The notes: generated from the sequence alone by a model not told the origin. Positions 8,454 to 17,090 are shown, numbered from the stretch's first letter. The stretch: DNA of 36,373 nucleotides from JAICIG01 sp035532215 (GCA_035532215.1 DATKRK010000118.1:1-36373), one strand, 5' to 3'. Translations and numbers: made by a program.

Positions 8454-11400
8454 ATGCCGACTACGCCCTTTCATCCGATCACGGCCCGCTGGTTTGCCGA
8501 CCGTTTTGGCCAGCCGACCGAGCCGCAGCGATTGGGCTGGCCGGAGATCGTGGCCGGGCGGAACGCGTTGATCGCCGCGCCGACCGGCTCGGGCAAAACG
8601 CTGGCGGCTTTTTTGGCCTCGATCGATCGCCTGCTGCGACAGGCCCTCGACGGCCAGTTGGCCCACGAAACGCAAGTCGTTTATGTTTCGCCCCTCAAGG
8701 CGCTCTCGAACGACGTCCGCCGCAATCTTGAAACGCCGCTGGCCCAGATCGGGCAGTATGCCGCCGACGCGGGCTACGAACTGCCGCCGCTGCGGGCGAT
8801 GGTCCGCACGGGCGATACGCCGTCGTCCGAGCGGGCGAAGATGCTCAAACGGCCGCCGCACATTTTGGTTACGACGCCCGAATCGCTCTACCTGCTGCTC
8901 ACCGCCGCCAAAGGGCGCGAAATGCTGCGCAGCGTGCGAACGGTGATCGTCGATGAAATCCACGCCTTGGCTCGCGACAAACGCGGATCGCACCTGACGC
9001 TCTCGCTCGAACGACTCGCCGCGCTCTGCCCGACGCCGCCGGTGCGGATCGGCCTGTCGGCCACGCAGCGGCCGATCGAAGAGATCGCCCGGTTCCTGGT
9101 CGGTTCGCACTCGGTGTCGCCCGCGGGCGAAGCGGCCTGCAGCATCGTCGATGTCGGCCACGTGCGCGAACTCGACCTGGCCGTCGAAGTTCCGCCCAGC
9201 GAACTGTCGGCCGTTTGCTCGCACGAGACGTGGGACGAAATCTACCAGCGGCTGACCGAGTTGGTCGCGTCGCACCGCAGCACGCTCGTCTTCGTCAACT
9301 CGCGGCGGATGGCCGAGCGGGTGTGTTACCGCCTGAGCGAGTTGCTCGGCGAAAACGCCGTGGCCAGCCATCACGGCAGCCTGTCGCGTGAATTGCGACT
9401 CTCGGCCGAACGGCGGCTGCAAGCGGGAGAGCTGAAGGCGATCGTCGCCACGGCGTCGCTCGAGCTGGGCATCGACATCGGCTACATCGACCTGGTCTGC
9501 CAGATCGGTTCGCCGCGCTCGATCGCCGCGTTCTTGCAGCGCGTCGGGCGTGCGGGGCATTCGCTCGGCGCCTTGCCCAAAGGGCGGCTGTTCGCGCTCA
9601 CTCGCGACGAACTGCTCGAAAGCCTGGCCCTGATCCGCGCCGTCCGCCACGGCCGGCTCGACAAGATCGAGATTCCGCAAGCGCCGCTCGACATTCTGGC
9701 CCAGCAGATCGTGGCCGCCGTCGCCGGCGAGGACTGGGGCGAAGACGAACTGTTCGATCTGTGCTGTGGCGCCTGGCCGTACCGCAATCTCGGCCGCGAC
9801 GAGTTCAACGCGATCCTGGAAATGCTCAGCGAAGGCATTGGCCGGAGGCGCGGCCAAGGCGCCTATCTGCACCGCGATCGCGTCCATCGCCGCCTGCGCG
9901 CTCGCCGCGGCGCGCGAATCGCCGCCCTCACCTCGGGCGGGGCGATTCCCGAACTGGCCGACTACCGCGTGGTGACGGCCGACGAAGGCACGTTCGTCGG
10001 CACGCTCAACGAAGATTTCGCCATCGAAAGCCAGGCCGGCGACATTTTTCTGCTCGGCAATATGTCGTGGCGCATCGTTCACGTCCGCGGCGGCGAGGTC
10101 GTCGTCCAAGACGCCCACGCCGCCCCCGCCACGGTCCCCTTCTGGCTCGGCGAAGCGCCCGGACGCACGTTCGAGTTGGCCGAGGAAGTTTCGGCGTTAA
10201 GGCGGGAGTTGGCCGAGCGCGTTGCGGAAGTCGGAAGTCGGAAGTTGGAAGTCGGAAATCCTGGACCGCACGGCGCCAGTCATCCGACTTCCGACCTCCA
10301 ACTTCCGACCTCGATCCAATGGCTCGAGCGCGAATGTAACGCCAGCCCCTGGGCTGCCGAACAAGCCGCGGCCTACGTGGCCGTGCAGCAGGCGGCGATC
10401 GGCGTCGTGCCGACGCAAGAGAAGATCGTCTTCGAGCGATTCTTCGACGAGTCGGGCGGAATGCAGTTGGTGATCCATGCGCCGTTCAGCGCGCGGATCA
10501 ACCGGGCCTGGGGGCTTGCGCTGCGGAAGCGGTTCTGCCGCAGTTTCGATTTCGAGCTGCAAGCCAGCGCCGACGACAACGGCATCGTACTCTCGCTCGG
10601 GCCGCAGCACAGCTTTCCGATCGAGCAGATGTTCCGCATGCTCAACCGCGGCAACGCCCGCGACCTGCTGGTGCAGGCGCTGTTGGCCGTGCCGATGTTC
10701 ACCGTCCGCTGGCGTTGGAACGCCACGCGTGCGTTGGCCGTGCTGCGGCAGCGCGGCGGCAAGAAAGTACCGCCGCCCTTGCAACGGTTCCGGGCCGACG
10801 ATCTGCTCTCGGCCGTGTTCCCCGCCCAAACCGCCTGCCTGGAAAACGTGGTGGGCGACATCCAAATCCCCGATCATCCGCTCGTCGCCCAAACGGTGTT
10901 CGATTGCCTGCACGAGGCGATGGATTTCGACCGCTGGTTCGCCCTGTTGGGCGACATCGAGAGCGGCCGCGTCGAGCTGATCGCCCGCGAGACGCGCGAG
11001 CCGTCGCCGTTCAGCTACGAACTGCTCAACGCGAATCCTTACGCCTTTCTCGACGACGCCCCGCTCGAAGAACGCCGCGCCCGGGCCGTGGCCACGCGGC
11101 GCTCGCTCTCGGTCGAAACGCTCGGCGATCTCGGCCGGCTCGATCCGGAGGCGATTGTCCTGATCCGCGCCGACGCCTGGCCGACCGTCCGCGACGCCGA
11201 GGAGCTGCACGATTGCTTGCTCTCGCTGGGCGCCTTGCCGGCCGCCGAAGGGGCGGATTGGAGAAACTGGTTCGAGGAGTTAGTCGGCCAAGGTCGCGCA
11301 ACGCGTCTCCAACGGCCCGGCGCCGAAGACCTGTGGGTTGCGGCCGAGCGCTGGTCGCTCGTCCGGTCCGCCTATCCAGAGGCGGCGTGCGAGCCGCCGC

Positions 11401-13178
11401 TCGAATTGCCGCCCGAGCTACTCGCCGAGCACGAAGCCAGCGAAGCGATCGAGACGCTCCTTCGCGGCCGGCTCGAAGCCAGCGGGCCGGTCACTGCGGC
11501 GCGAATTGCCGAAATTCTCGGCCTGCGAGCGAGCGCCGTCGAGGCGGCGCTGGAAGCGATCGAAGCGACCGGATCGGCGATGCGCGGGCGATACTCGCCG
11601 CAGGAGCGGGCCGAACAACCTAGCAGCGGCGCGCCGTGGGGCGGCCTTCCCAGGCCGCCGGCCGTTGACGACCTGGGAAGGTCGCCCCACGCGGGAGAGA
11701 TCGAATGGTGCGACCGGCGCCTGTTGGCCCGCATTCATCGGCTGACGCTCGATGGCGCCCGGCGCCGCGTGCAACCGGCCGAGCCGGCCGATTTTTGGCG
11801 GTTTCTGCTGTCTTACCATCACCTGACCTCGGCCGAACGGCTCGCAGGGCGCGCGGCTGTGCGCGAAGTGATCGGCCAACTGCAAGGCTTCGAGGCGCCG
11901 GCCGGCGCCTGGGAGCGAGACATCTTGCCCGGCCGCCTGGTCGAATACGATCCGGGGTGGCTCGACGAGCTTTCGCTCTCGGGCGAAGTCGCCTGGGGCC
12001 GCTTGCAACCGCCCGGCGATCGCGGAACGCGAAGTGCGGAACGCGGAACGGAGGAATCTCCGAGTGCCGACTTCCGAGTGCCGACTTCTGCTTCGTTGAC
12101 GCGCGTCGTGCCGATTGCCCTCGTAGCTCGCAGCGACCTCGCGTGGCTGCTGCCCCTTGATCGCGGGCGCCCGCAGGATGAAACGCGGAGTAACGCTCGC
12201 GCGGTTTACGAGACGCTCGTTTCGGAGGGAGCGTCCTTCTTTCACGATCTGGCGGCGATGACCGGGCTGCTGCCGGCGCAGTTGGAAGACGCGCTGGGCG
12301 AACTGGCCGCCTTGGGGCTGGTCACGGCCGACGGCTTTTCGACGATCCGTTCGCTCGTGTCGCTCGATTCGCAGCGCCGCGGAACGTCGCGCGGCCGCCG
12401 GCGCCGGGCGAGCGATCGCAAGCGGTACGCTCGCGGCGGCCGCTGGTCGAAGTTTCCGCCGCGGCTGCCGCCGGTCGATCCGGCCGAACGCATCGAATCG
12501 TGGGCCCGGCAGTTGCTCAGCCGTTACGGAGTGATGTTCCGCGACCTGTTGGCGCGCGAAACCGTGGCGCCAGCCTGGCGCGAGTTGGCCGCGGTCTATC
12601 GCCGCTGGGAGGCCCAGGGCAAGATCCGCGGCGGACGGTTCGTGCTCGGCGTGGCCGGCGAGCAGTTCGCCTTGCCCGAAGCCGTCGAGCGGCTGCGAGA
12701 AACTCGCGATCGAAGAGCGGAAGTCGCACAAGCCGACCCGGCGAGCGGGAGGCGTCAGCCTCCCGGTGCGTCTCCAACGAGCCCCATGCCGCGAGCTCGC
12801 TCCGGCCAAGACCGGGGGGCTAACGCCCCCCGCTCGCCATCAGAGTTCGAGCCTCACAGGCAGGCCCCATCCCAGCGAGAGCAGGAGTTAGTCATTTTCT
12901 CCGCGGCCGACCCGCTCAACCTGGCGGGCATACTTACGCCGGGGCCGCGAATCGTCGCCAAGCCCCGCAATGCACTCGCGCTCATCGACGGGCGGCTCGT
13001 CGCCTCGCAGCAAGCCGGCGAGATTCGCTTCTACGAAACCTTGCCGCCGCAGCTTGCCGACGAGATCGGGCGAGGGCTGAGCGTGACGACCGGGGTAAGG
13101 AACGAGCGGGAGCGAAATCGGAAGTCGGAGGCCGGAAGTCGGAGCTTGGAAGCCGGCAATTTGCCTGCCGCACGTTGA
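8454..13178 (+). CDS. lhr: Lhr-type DEAD/DEAH superfamily 2 helicase with long C-terminal region
   Basis: ATP-driven 3'-5' nucleic-acid translocase linked to DNA repair in other bacteria. From ATG 8454 (MPTTPFHPI) it has 1574 residues, close to E. coli Lhr (about 1538). Visible motifs: APTGSGKT (42-49), DEIH (167-170), GLSAT (near 200), QRVGRAGH (near 362). Then come the Lhr winged-helix and beta-barrel core and a large C-terminal domain ending near FSAADPLNLAGILTPG. The frame is open from 8283, but the extra 57 codons run through a palindrome and resemble no helicase, so I reject them. Five stretches are encoded by inverted or tandem repeats yet keep frame: residues about 592-620, 1056-1082, 1190-1213, 1422-1475 and the extreme C-terminus. 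They fall between conserved blocks, so the enzyme could remain functional. It stands alone, without an operon. Confidence 0.92.
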   Translation: MPTTPFHPITARWFADRFGQPTEPQRLGWPEIVAGRNALIAAPTGSGKTLAAFLASIDRLLRQALDGQLAHETQVVYVSPLKALSNDVRRNLETPLAQIGQYAADAGYELPPLRAMVRTGDTPSSERAKMLKRPPHILVTTPESLYLLLTAAKGREMLRSVRTVIVDEIHALARDKRGSHLTLSLERLAALCPTPPVRIGLSATQRPIEEIARFLVGSHSVSPAGEAACSIVDVGHVRELDLAVEVPPSELSAVCSHETWDEIYQRLTELVASHRSTLVFVNSRRMAERVCYRLSELLGENAVASHHGSLSRELRLSAERRLQAGELKAIVATASLELGIDIGYIDLVCQIGSPRSIAAFLQRVGRAGHSLGALPKGRLFALTRDELLESLALIRAVRHGRLDKIEIPQAPLDILAQQIVAAVAGEDWGEDELFDLCCGAWPYRNLGRDEFNAILEMLSEGIGRRRGQGAYLHRDRVHRRLRARRGARIAALTSGGAIPELADYRVVTADEGTFVGTLNEDFAIESQAGDIFLLGNMSWRIVHVRGGEVVVQDAHAAPATVPFWLGEAPGRTFELAEEVSALRRELAERVAEVGSRKLEVGNPGPHGASHPTSDLQLPTSIQWLERECNASPWAAEQAAAYVAVQQAAIGVVPTQEKIVFERFFDESGGMQLVIHAPFSARINRAWGLALRKRFCRSFDFELQASADDNGIVLSLGPQHSFPIEQMFRMLNRGNARDLLVQALLAVPMFTVRWRWNATRALAVLRQRGGKKVPPPLQRFRADDLLSAVFPAQTACLENVVGDIQIPDHPLVAQTVFDCLHEAMDFDRWFALLGDIESGRVELIARETREPSPFSYELLNANPYAFLDDAPLEERRARAVATRRSLSVETLGDLGRLDPEAIVLIRADAWPTVRDAEELHDCLLSLGALPAAEGADWRNWFEELVGQGRATRLQRPGAEDLWVAAERWSLVRSAYPEAACEPPLELPPELLAEHEASEAIETLLRGRLEASGPVTAARIAEILGLRASAVEAALEAIEATGSAMRGRYSPQERAEQPSSGAPWGGLPRPPAVDDLGRSPHAGEIEWCDRRLLARIHRLTLDGARRRVQPAEPADFWRFLLSYHHLTSAERLAGRAAVREVIGQLQGFEAPAGAWERDILPGRLVEYDPGWLDELSLSGEVAWGRLQPPGDRGTRSAERGTEESPSADFRVPTSASLTRVVPIALVARSDLAWLLPLDRGRPQDETRSNARAVYETLVSEGASFFHDLAAMTGLLPAQLEDALGELAALGLVTADGFSTIRSLVSLDSQRRGTSRGRRRRASDRKRYARGGRWSKFPPRLPPVDPAERIESWARQLLSRYGVMFRDLLARETVAPAWRELAAVYRRWEAQGKIRGGRFVLGVAGEQFALPEAVERLRETRDRRAEVAQADPASGRRQPPGASPTSPMPRARSGQDRGANAPRSPSEFEPHRQAPSQREQELVIFSAADPLNLAGILTPGPRIVAKPRNALALIDGRLVASQQAGEIRFYETLPPQLADEIGRGLSVTTGVRNERERNRKSEAGSRSLEAGNLPAAR
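10229..10310. repeat. inverted repeat inside lhr, insert 1
   Basis: The left arm contains gtcggaagttggaagtcgg, and the right arm is its reverse complement with one mismatch. Translated in the lhr frame it gives a low-complexity peptide (SRKLEVGNPGP and onward) between ELAERVA and the conserved WLERECNASPW. The same gaagtcgg-type unit recurs at 13118-13160 and near 16530. Confidence 0.8.
11636..11690. repeat. inverted repeat inside lhr, insert 2
   Basis: Arms gtggggcggccttcccagg (11636-11654) and its reverse complement with one mismatch (11672-11690). The encoded peptide APWGGLPRPPAVDDLGRSPH separates the helix ending in QERAE from the Lhr-typical EWCDRRLLARIHRL. The frame is preserved. Confidence 0.85.
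12021..12092. repeat. tandem-repeat insert 3 inside lhr
   Basis: Short direct repeats (gcggaacgc three times; gagtgccgacttc twice) encode a polar linker, RGTRSAERGTEESPSADFRV, before the next conserved block TRVVPIALVARSDLAWLLPL. It is flanked on both sides by recognisable Lhr sequence. Confidence 0.7.
12740..12838. repeat. inverted repeat inside lhr, insert 4
   Basis: Two 27-base arms (12740-12766 and 12812-12838) match as reverse complements at 24 of 27 positions. Each is itself a palindrome around ggcgtcagcc or its variant. A related unit, ggaggcgtcagcctcc, also occurs after proS at 21474-21498. The encoded Pro/Arg/Ser-rich peptide lies before the conserved FSAADPLNLAGILTPG block. Confidence 0.85.
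13118..13160. repeat. repeat-derived C-terminal tail of lhr, insert 5
   Basis: Tandem gaagtcgg/ggaagccgg units related to insert 1 encode the last residues, SEAGSRSLEAGN, of the helicase. The gene ends a few codons later at 13178. Confidence 0.7.
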
Positions 13179-13209
13179 TCTTGCTTCTCACCCGAATTTT
13201 GCGGTCTCG

Positions 13210-13884
13210 TCAGCCGGTGCAATACGTCGCGATGCCCCAGAAGTGCAGCGCGCTGCCGGCGATGACGAGCAGGTGCCAGACGGCGTGGAAATAGGGCACG
13301 CGCTCGTCTCGCTGCAAGAAGATGGTGCCGACGGTGTAGCAAATGCCGCCGGCCAGCAGCCAACCGAACAAGCCGGTCGGAACCTGGCCGATCATGGGCT
13401 TGACGCACGAAACCGGCAGCCAGCCGAGCGCCACGTGCAGCACGGTCGAGACCGAGTCGACGCGGTGCGCGAAAATCGCTTTCGAGAAAAACCCGGCCAG
13501 GGCGATCGTCCAAATCAGCGCGAGCAACAACCACCACAGCCCGTCGCGCAGGTACGTCAGCGAGACGGGCGTGAACGTGCCGGCGATCAGCAGAAAGATG
13601 CAGGCCTGGTCGACGATCCGGAACAGCCGCCGCAGGCGCGGCTGGCGGAACGCGTGCGACAGCGTCGAGGCCGCATAGACGGCGACCAGCGAGGCGCCGT
13701 AAATGGCGGCGCCGATCTGTTGGTACAGGTCGCCGTGAGCCCGCGTGAGCGACGCCAGCCAGGCGACGCCGGCGATGCTCGCCAAAAAACCAATCCCATG
13801 CGTTGCGGCATTGATGGGTTCTTCGTCGCGCAGCACGGCGACGTCCGGCGCCGGTTCCAATTCGAGTTCGCAGGCGTTCGACAT
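13210..13884 (-). CDS. trhA: TrhA / hemolysin III family (PAQR-like) integral membrane protein
   Basis: Seven-transmembrane protein of the bacterial PAQR/hemolysin III family, in some bacteria linked to membrane fluidity control. The 224-residue product begins MSNACELELEP. It shows EEPINAATHGIGFLASIAG at the start of TM1, ASTLSHAF after TM3, IAGTFTPVSLTYL, and a C-terminal VWHLLVIAGSALHF that supplies the family's conserved histidines. ATG 13884 has GGAAG seven bases upstream. An in-frame ATG at 13962 would add an Arg/His-rich stretch unlike the family, so I reject it. It is convergent with lhr (31 bp between stops) and stands alone. The symbol rests on family membership; the function here is inferred. 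Confidence 0.88.
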   Translation of the reverse strand: MSNACELELEPAPDVAVLRDEEPINAATHGIGFLASIAGVAWLASLTRAHGDLYQQIGAAIYGASLVAVYAASTLSHAFRQPRLRRLFRIVDQACIFLLIAGTFTPVSLTYLRDGLWWLLLALIWTIALAGFFSKAIFAHRVDSVSTVLHVALGWLPVSCVKPMIGQVPTGLFGWLLAGGICYTVGTIFLQRDERVPYFHAVWHLLVIAGSALHFWGIATYCTG

Positions 13885-13980
13885 TCGCTTCCGTGGATGG
13901 CGGCTAGAGCGGCGAAATAAGCGATGCCCGAAAGCGACGCGATGAGCGACCGGGCAAGGCAATGATACACATTGGCGGCC

Positions 13981-14018
13981 GCTGCGCCAGGCCGGAAAAG
14001 CTGCGCCAGGCCGGAAAA
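13981..14018. repeat. 19-bp tandem duplication
   Basis: The unit gctgcgccaggccggaaaa occurs twice without spacing (13981-13999, 14000-14018). The right copy overlaps the A8 run that forms the T-tract of the adjacent minus-strand terminator. Confidence 0.8.
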
Positions 14019-14047
14019 AAAAGTGGGGCTATCCTCTTGATAGCCCC
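14015..14047 (-). terminator. intrinsic terminator of the small RNA
   Basis: A perfect 9-bp stem (ggggctatc / gatagcccc, loop CTCTT in plus orientation) is followed on the minus strand by two bases and a T8 run (14022-14015). This is the clearest rho-independent terminator in the window. Confidence 0.8.
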
Positions 14048-14103
14048 GGCATCGGCCGTCGAGTGGGTTGTGCTTGAGCACATCGGCCACCCTGTCAGGT
14101 TGC
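14015..14103 (-). ncRNA. candidate small RNA of about 90 nt, unknown family
   Basis: On the minus strand a consensus -10 box ends at 14110 and an intrinsic terminator ends at 14015, leaving about 89 transcribed bases with no plausible ORF. The predicted RNA can fold into GTGCT/AGCAC (tight loop) nested under GGGTGG/CCACTC with one G-U pair, a small CGGC-CGAT-GCCG hairpin, and then the terminator stem. It does not resemble 4.5S RNA (no conserved GGAAGGAAGCAG-type loop), and I see no tRNA, tmRNA or RNase P features. It lies between the divergent helicase gene and trhA, on trhA's strand. It could instead be a terminated leader for trhA (an attenuator), although the distance to the trhA start is about 130 bases. 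Confidence 0.55.
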
Positions 14104-14109
14104 CGGTTA

Positions 14110-14139
14110 ATTATAGGCTCCCTGGCGAGGCTGGGCCAA
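14110..14139 (-). promoter_or_regulatory. sigma70-type promoter of the small RNA
   Basis: On the minus strand, TTGGCC (14139-14134), an 18-base spacer and a perfect TATAAT (14115-14110). Expected transcription start is near 14104-14103. Confidence 0.55.
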
Positions 14140-14389
14140 TTTTTTGCGGCGTTTTTACGGCCCGATTGGGGAAAACCGCCCAATTTACTTGGTTTTCTAA
14201 CGGTTTTCTAACGAGCCGGCTCCTTCTGCCGCCGTTTTCAAGCCGAAACGAGCTGAGCCCTGCGGCGATTGAGATTGCGATTGCTCTGCCGTCCGCCTGC
14301 GGATAAATCTGTGATCGCCCTGCCGCCGAGCAACAAGCGAATCGGGCCGCCTTCCGCCCTCCCGCCTGGCCGGCTAAATTCAAATGTAA

Positions 14390-16525
14390 ATGCCTCTCGT
14401 TCGCCTCGAATCGCTGCCACCTCGGACGACGAAATCCGATCTGCTCGAACTGCTGGGCCGCACGGGCGGGCTCGACCGCAAACGCGTCGGCCGCATCGAA
14501 CTCCAAGGCACGCAAGCCACGGTCGAAACGCCCGAGGGTTGGGAGACGCGCGTGGCCAAGGCGCTCGACGGCGCGGCGCTCGGCAATCGCCGCATTCGGG
14601 CTTGGGTTGCCGGCGCCGCTTCGTCGAGCGCGGCCGGCGAAGACCATTTTCAGCGGCAGGCGCGGCTGCTGGAGCTGGAAAGCAAAGCCGAAGCCGAGCG
14701 GCTGTTGGAACGCGGCCGGAAGCTGTCGGCCGCCGAGGCGGAACGCAGCGGCAATAGCCTGATCGATCTGGCCGTCGCCGACGAAGAAGCCGGCCTGGGC
14801 GGCCGCTACCTCGTCAAGCTCGTGAAACGCAAACGCACGCCGCTGCCTTGGACCCGGCTCGGCGTTGGAACGCCGGTGCTCGTCTCGCCGGTCGTCGGCG
14901 GGCAAGGTTATCGCGGCGTGGTCTGCGAGCGGCAAGAGTCGTTCTTGCGGGTTGCGTTGACCAGCCGGCCCGACGACTTCGAAGAATACGACGCTTGGCG
15001 CGTCGATCTGGCCCACGACGAAATCTCCGGCCAGCGGCAGCGATCGGCGCTGGAGCGGGCTCGCGTGGCTCGCGCCGACCGCTTCGCCGAGTTGCGGCAG
15101 GTGTTGCTCGGCGAGCGGGTTCCGCAATTCACGCCGCCGAAAGATCACGAGCCTCTGAATGCCGGGCTGAACGAAGTGCAAGCCGAAGCCGTGCGCTTCG
15201 CCCTTTCGGCCCGCGACGTGGCGATGATCCACGGCCCGCCGGGTACGGGCAAAACGACGGCCGTGGTCGAGCTAATTCGCCAGGCGGTGCGGCGCGGCGA
15301 CAAAGTGTTGGCCTGCGCGCCGAGCAATCTGGCGGTCGATAACATCTTCGAGCGGCTGCTGGCCGCCGGCGAGCGGGCCGTGCGCCTCGGGCATCCGGCC
15401 CGCGTGCTGCCCGAACTGCGAGCCCATACGCTCGACCTGCTGGTCGAAGAACATCGCGACGTGGCCTTGGCCCGCAAGCTGGTCAAAGAAGCCTGGGCCT
15501 TGTTCCGCAAGGCCGATCGTTACACGCGGGCCAAGCCCGAGCCGGGCGCTCGTCGCGAGACGCGGCAAGAGGCCCGCTCGCTATTGGCCGATGCGCGGCG
15601 GTTGGAGGCGATGGCGGTCGAACACATTCTCGACACGGCCGACGTGCTCTGTGCAACAACGACCGGGCTGGACGACGAACTGCTCGGCGCCCGGCGGTTC
15701 GACTTGCTGGTGATCGACGAAGCCTGCCAAAGCGCCGAGCCGGGCTGCTGGATTCCGCTGGCGCGCGCCGAGCGCGTGGTGCTGGCCGGCGACCATTGCC
15801 AATTGCCGCCGGCGGTGCTCAGCGGCGAGGCGCAGTCGCAAGGGTTTGGCGTGAGCCTGTTCGAACGGCTCGTGGGCCTTTATGGCGGCGACGCGGCGCG
15901 GCGGCTGTCGGTGCAGTACCGCATGCACGCGGCGATCATGGAGTTTTCGTCGCTGGAATTCTACGAGGCCGAGTTGACGGCCGACGCGGCGGTGGCCGGC
16001 CATCGGCTTTGCGACTTGCCAGGGGTGCAGACCTGCCCGCTAACGGAATCGCCGGTCGAGTTCATCGACACGGCCGGCGCCGGTTACGATGAAGAGACCG
16101 AGCCCGACGGCGAAAGCCGCCTCAACCCGCGCGAAGCCGAGTTGGTCGCTTCCAAGGTGCGGGCTTTGCTCGAAGCTGGCGTGGCGCCCGAACATATCGC
16201 CGTGATCGCGCCCTATGCCGCCCAGGTGCGGCTGTTGCGGGAACGACTGGCCGGCGACGCGCCGGGCTTGGAGATCGACAGCGTCGACGGTTTTCAAGGA
16301 CGCGAGAAAGAGGCGATCGTGATTTCGCTCGTCCGCTCGAACCCGGCCGGCGAAATCGGCTTTTTGAGCGACGTCCGCCGCACCAACGTGGCGCTGACCC
16401 GCGCCCGCCGCAAGCTGCTCGTCGTCGGCGACAGCGCCACACTGGCCGCCGATCCGTTCTACCAGCGGCTGTTCGAGTATTTCGAAGGGCTAGGGGCGTA
16501 TCGCACGGTGTGGGAAGAGAGCTGA
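14390..16525 (+). CDS. UPF1/IGHMBP2-like superfamily 1 helicase with DbpA-like RNA-binding N-terminus
   Basis: Predicted 5'-3' SF1B nucleic-acid helicase of 711 residues. Residues 1-75 (LPPRTTKSDLLELLGRTGGL, later IGNRRIRAW-like NRRIRAW) resemble the DbpA RNA-binding domain. A coiled linker (about 85-120) and a beta-barrel-like region (about 135-245) follow. The helicase core has GPPGTGKTT (282-290), APSNLAVDN (near 310), DEAC (about 443-446), GDHCQLPP, and C-terminal motifs QYRMH, DGFQGREKE and TNVALTRARRKL, all in the order of the UPF1 clade. The start follows an ATGTAAATG string with no clear Shine-Dalgarno; the domain begins immediately after it, so 14390 is reasonable. It stands alone. 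The N-terminal domain points to RNA or RNA-DNA substrates, which is inference. Confidence 0.9.
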   Translation: MPLVRLESLPPRTTKSDLLELLGRTGGLDRKRVGRIELQGTQATVETPEGWETRVAKALDGAALGNRRIRAWVAGAASSSAAGEDHFQRQARLLELESKAEAERLLERGRKLSAAEAERSGNSLIDLAVADEEAGLGGRYLVKLVKRKRTPLPWTRLGVGTPVLVSPVVGGQGYRGVVCERQESFLRVALTSRPDDFEEYDAWRVDLAHDEISGQRQRSALERARVARADRFAELRQVLLGERVPQFTPPKDHEPLNAGLNEVQAEAVRFALSARDVAMIHGPPGTGKTTAVVELIRQAVRRGDKVLACAPSNLAVDNIFERLLAAGERAVRLGHPARVLPELRAHTLDLLVEEHRDVALARKLVKEAWALFRKADRYTRAKPEPGARRETRQEARSLLADARRLEAMAVEHILDTADVLCATTTGLDDELLGARRFDLLVIDEACQSAEPGCWIPLARAERVVLAGDHCQLPPAVLSGEAQSQGFGVSLFERLVGLYGGDAARRLSVQYRMHAAIMEFSSLEFYEAELTADAAVAGHRLCDLPGVQTCPLTESPVEFIDTAGAGYDEETEPDGESRLNPREAELVASKVRALLEAGVAPEHIAVIAPYAAQVRLLRERLAGDAPGLEIDSVDGFQGREKEAIVISLVRSNPAGEIGFLSDVRRTNVALTRARRKLLVVGDSATLAADPFYQRLFEYFEGLGAYRTVWEES

Positions 16526-16670
16526 GGTCCGAAGTCGGAGGTCGAAGAGCAAACGCGAACGCTTGCTCTACGCAGCCAGTCGGAAGCCCGACGCAACTCG
16601 ATCGATCCAAGGCGCATTTGTTTCGGTTCATCCGGCGACTGCGTACCTTGAAGCTGTGGATGGGGCAGAC

Positions 16671-17090
16671 ATGGATTTTCCGAGGCTCTTCCGCAGAATC
16701 TGTGGGTGGTTTTGACGTTGATTAGCGGGGCCGCGGTTGCGTTTTCGAGGCATCGCCGGGCAAATAAATGCGGTGCGGCGAAGCGCAAAAGGCGCTGGCC
16801 CGCCGCGGCGGGGTGAGGGCGAGGCGAGTCATTTACCCGGTGCGGAGCTTGGTTCTCCCTTGCTCCGTAGGACGGACTTCCAGTCCGTCTCCCGCCGGGC
16901 GACGGACCGGAGGTCCATCCTACGGTTGCTCGCCAGCACCAAGCAAAGGCCATCCTATCGCGAATTATCTCGTCTTGGCATTGCGACGTGCATTTATTTG
17001 CCCGGATATGCCTTAAAAACGCACGCCTCCATTTGCCCCGCAGCAGGAACCACCCACAGGTTCCGCCGAGGAACCAAAAAAATCCAACCC
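16671..17090. repeat. about 420-bp inverted-repeat element
   Basis: The ends are long imperfect inverted repeats: ggatttt...tgtgggtggtt near 16672-16711 pairs with the region up to about 17090. Inner arms ccgggcaaataaatgc (16756-16771) and its exact reverse complement (16990-17005) are perfect. The centre holds a second palindrome, gtaggacggacttccagtcc and its inverted partner (16867-16923). The left arm carries the same 66-bp block found at 3910-3975. No ORF inside looks like a protein. This occupies most of the 633-base gap between the helicase and TPR genes; the remainder shows nothing else. Confidence 0.75.

Noticed and set aside
11418..12809. 463-codon minus-strand ORF inside lhr, and similar long antisense frames in proS, pyrC and rsgA
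   Set aside because: They are antisense to well-supported genes with conserved motifs; their composition is that of GC-rich shadow frames.
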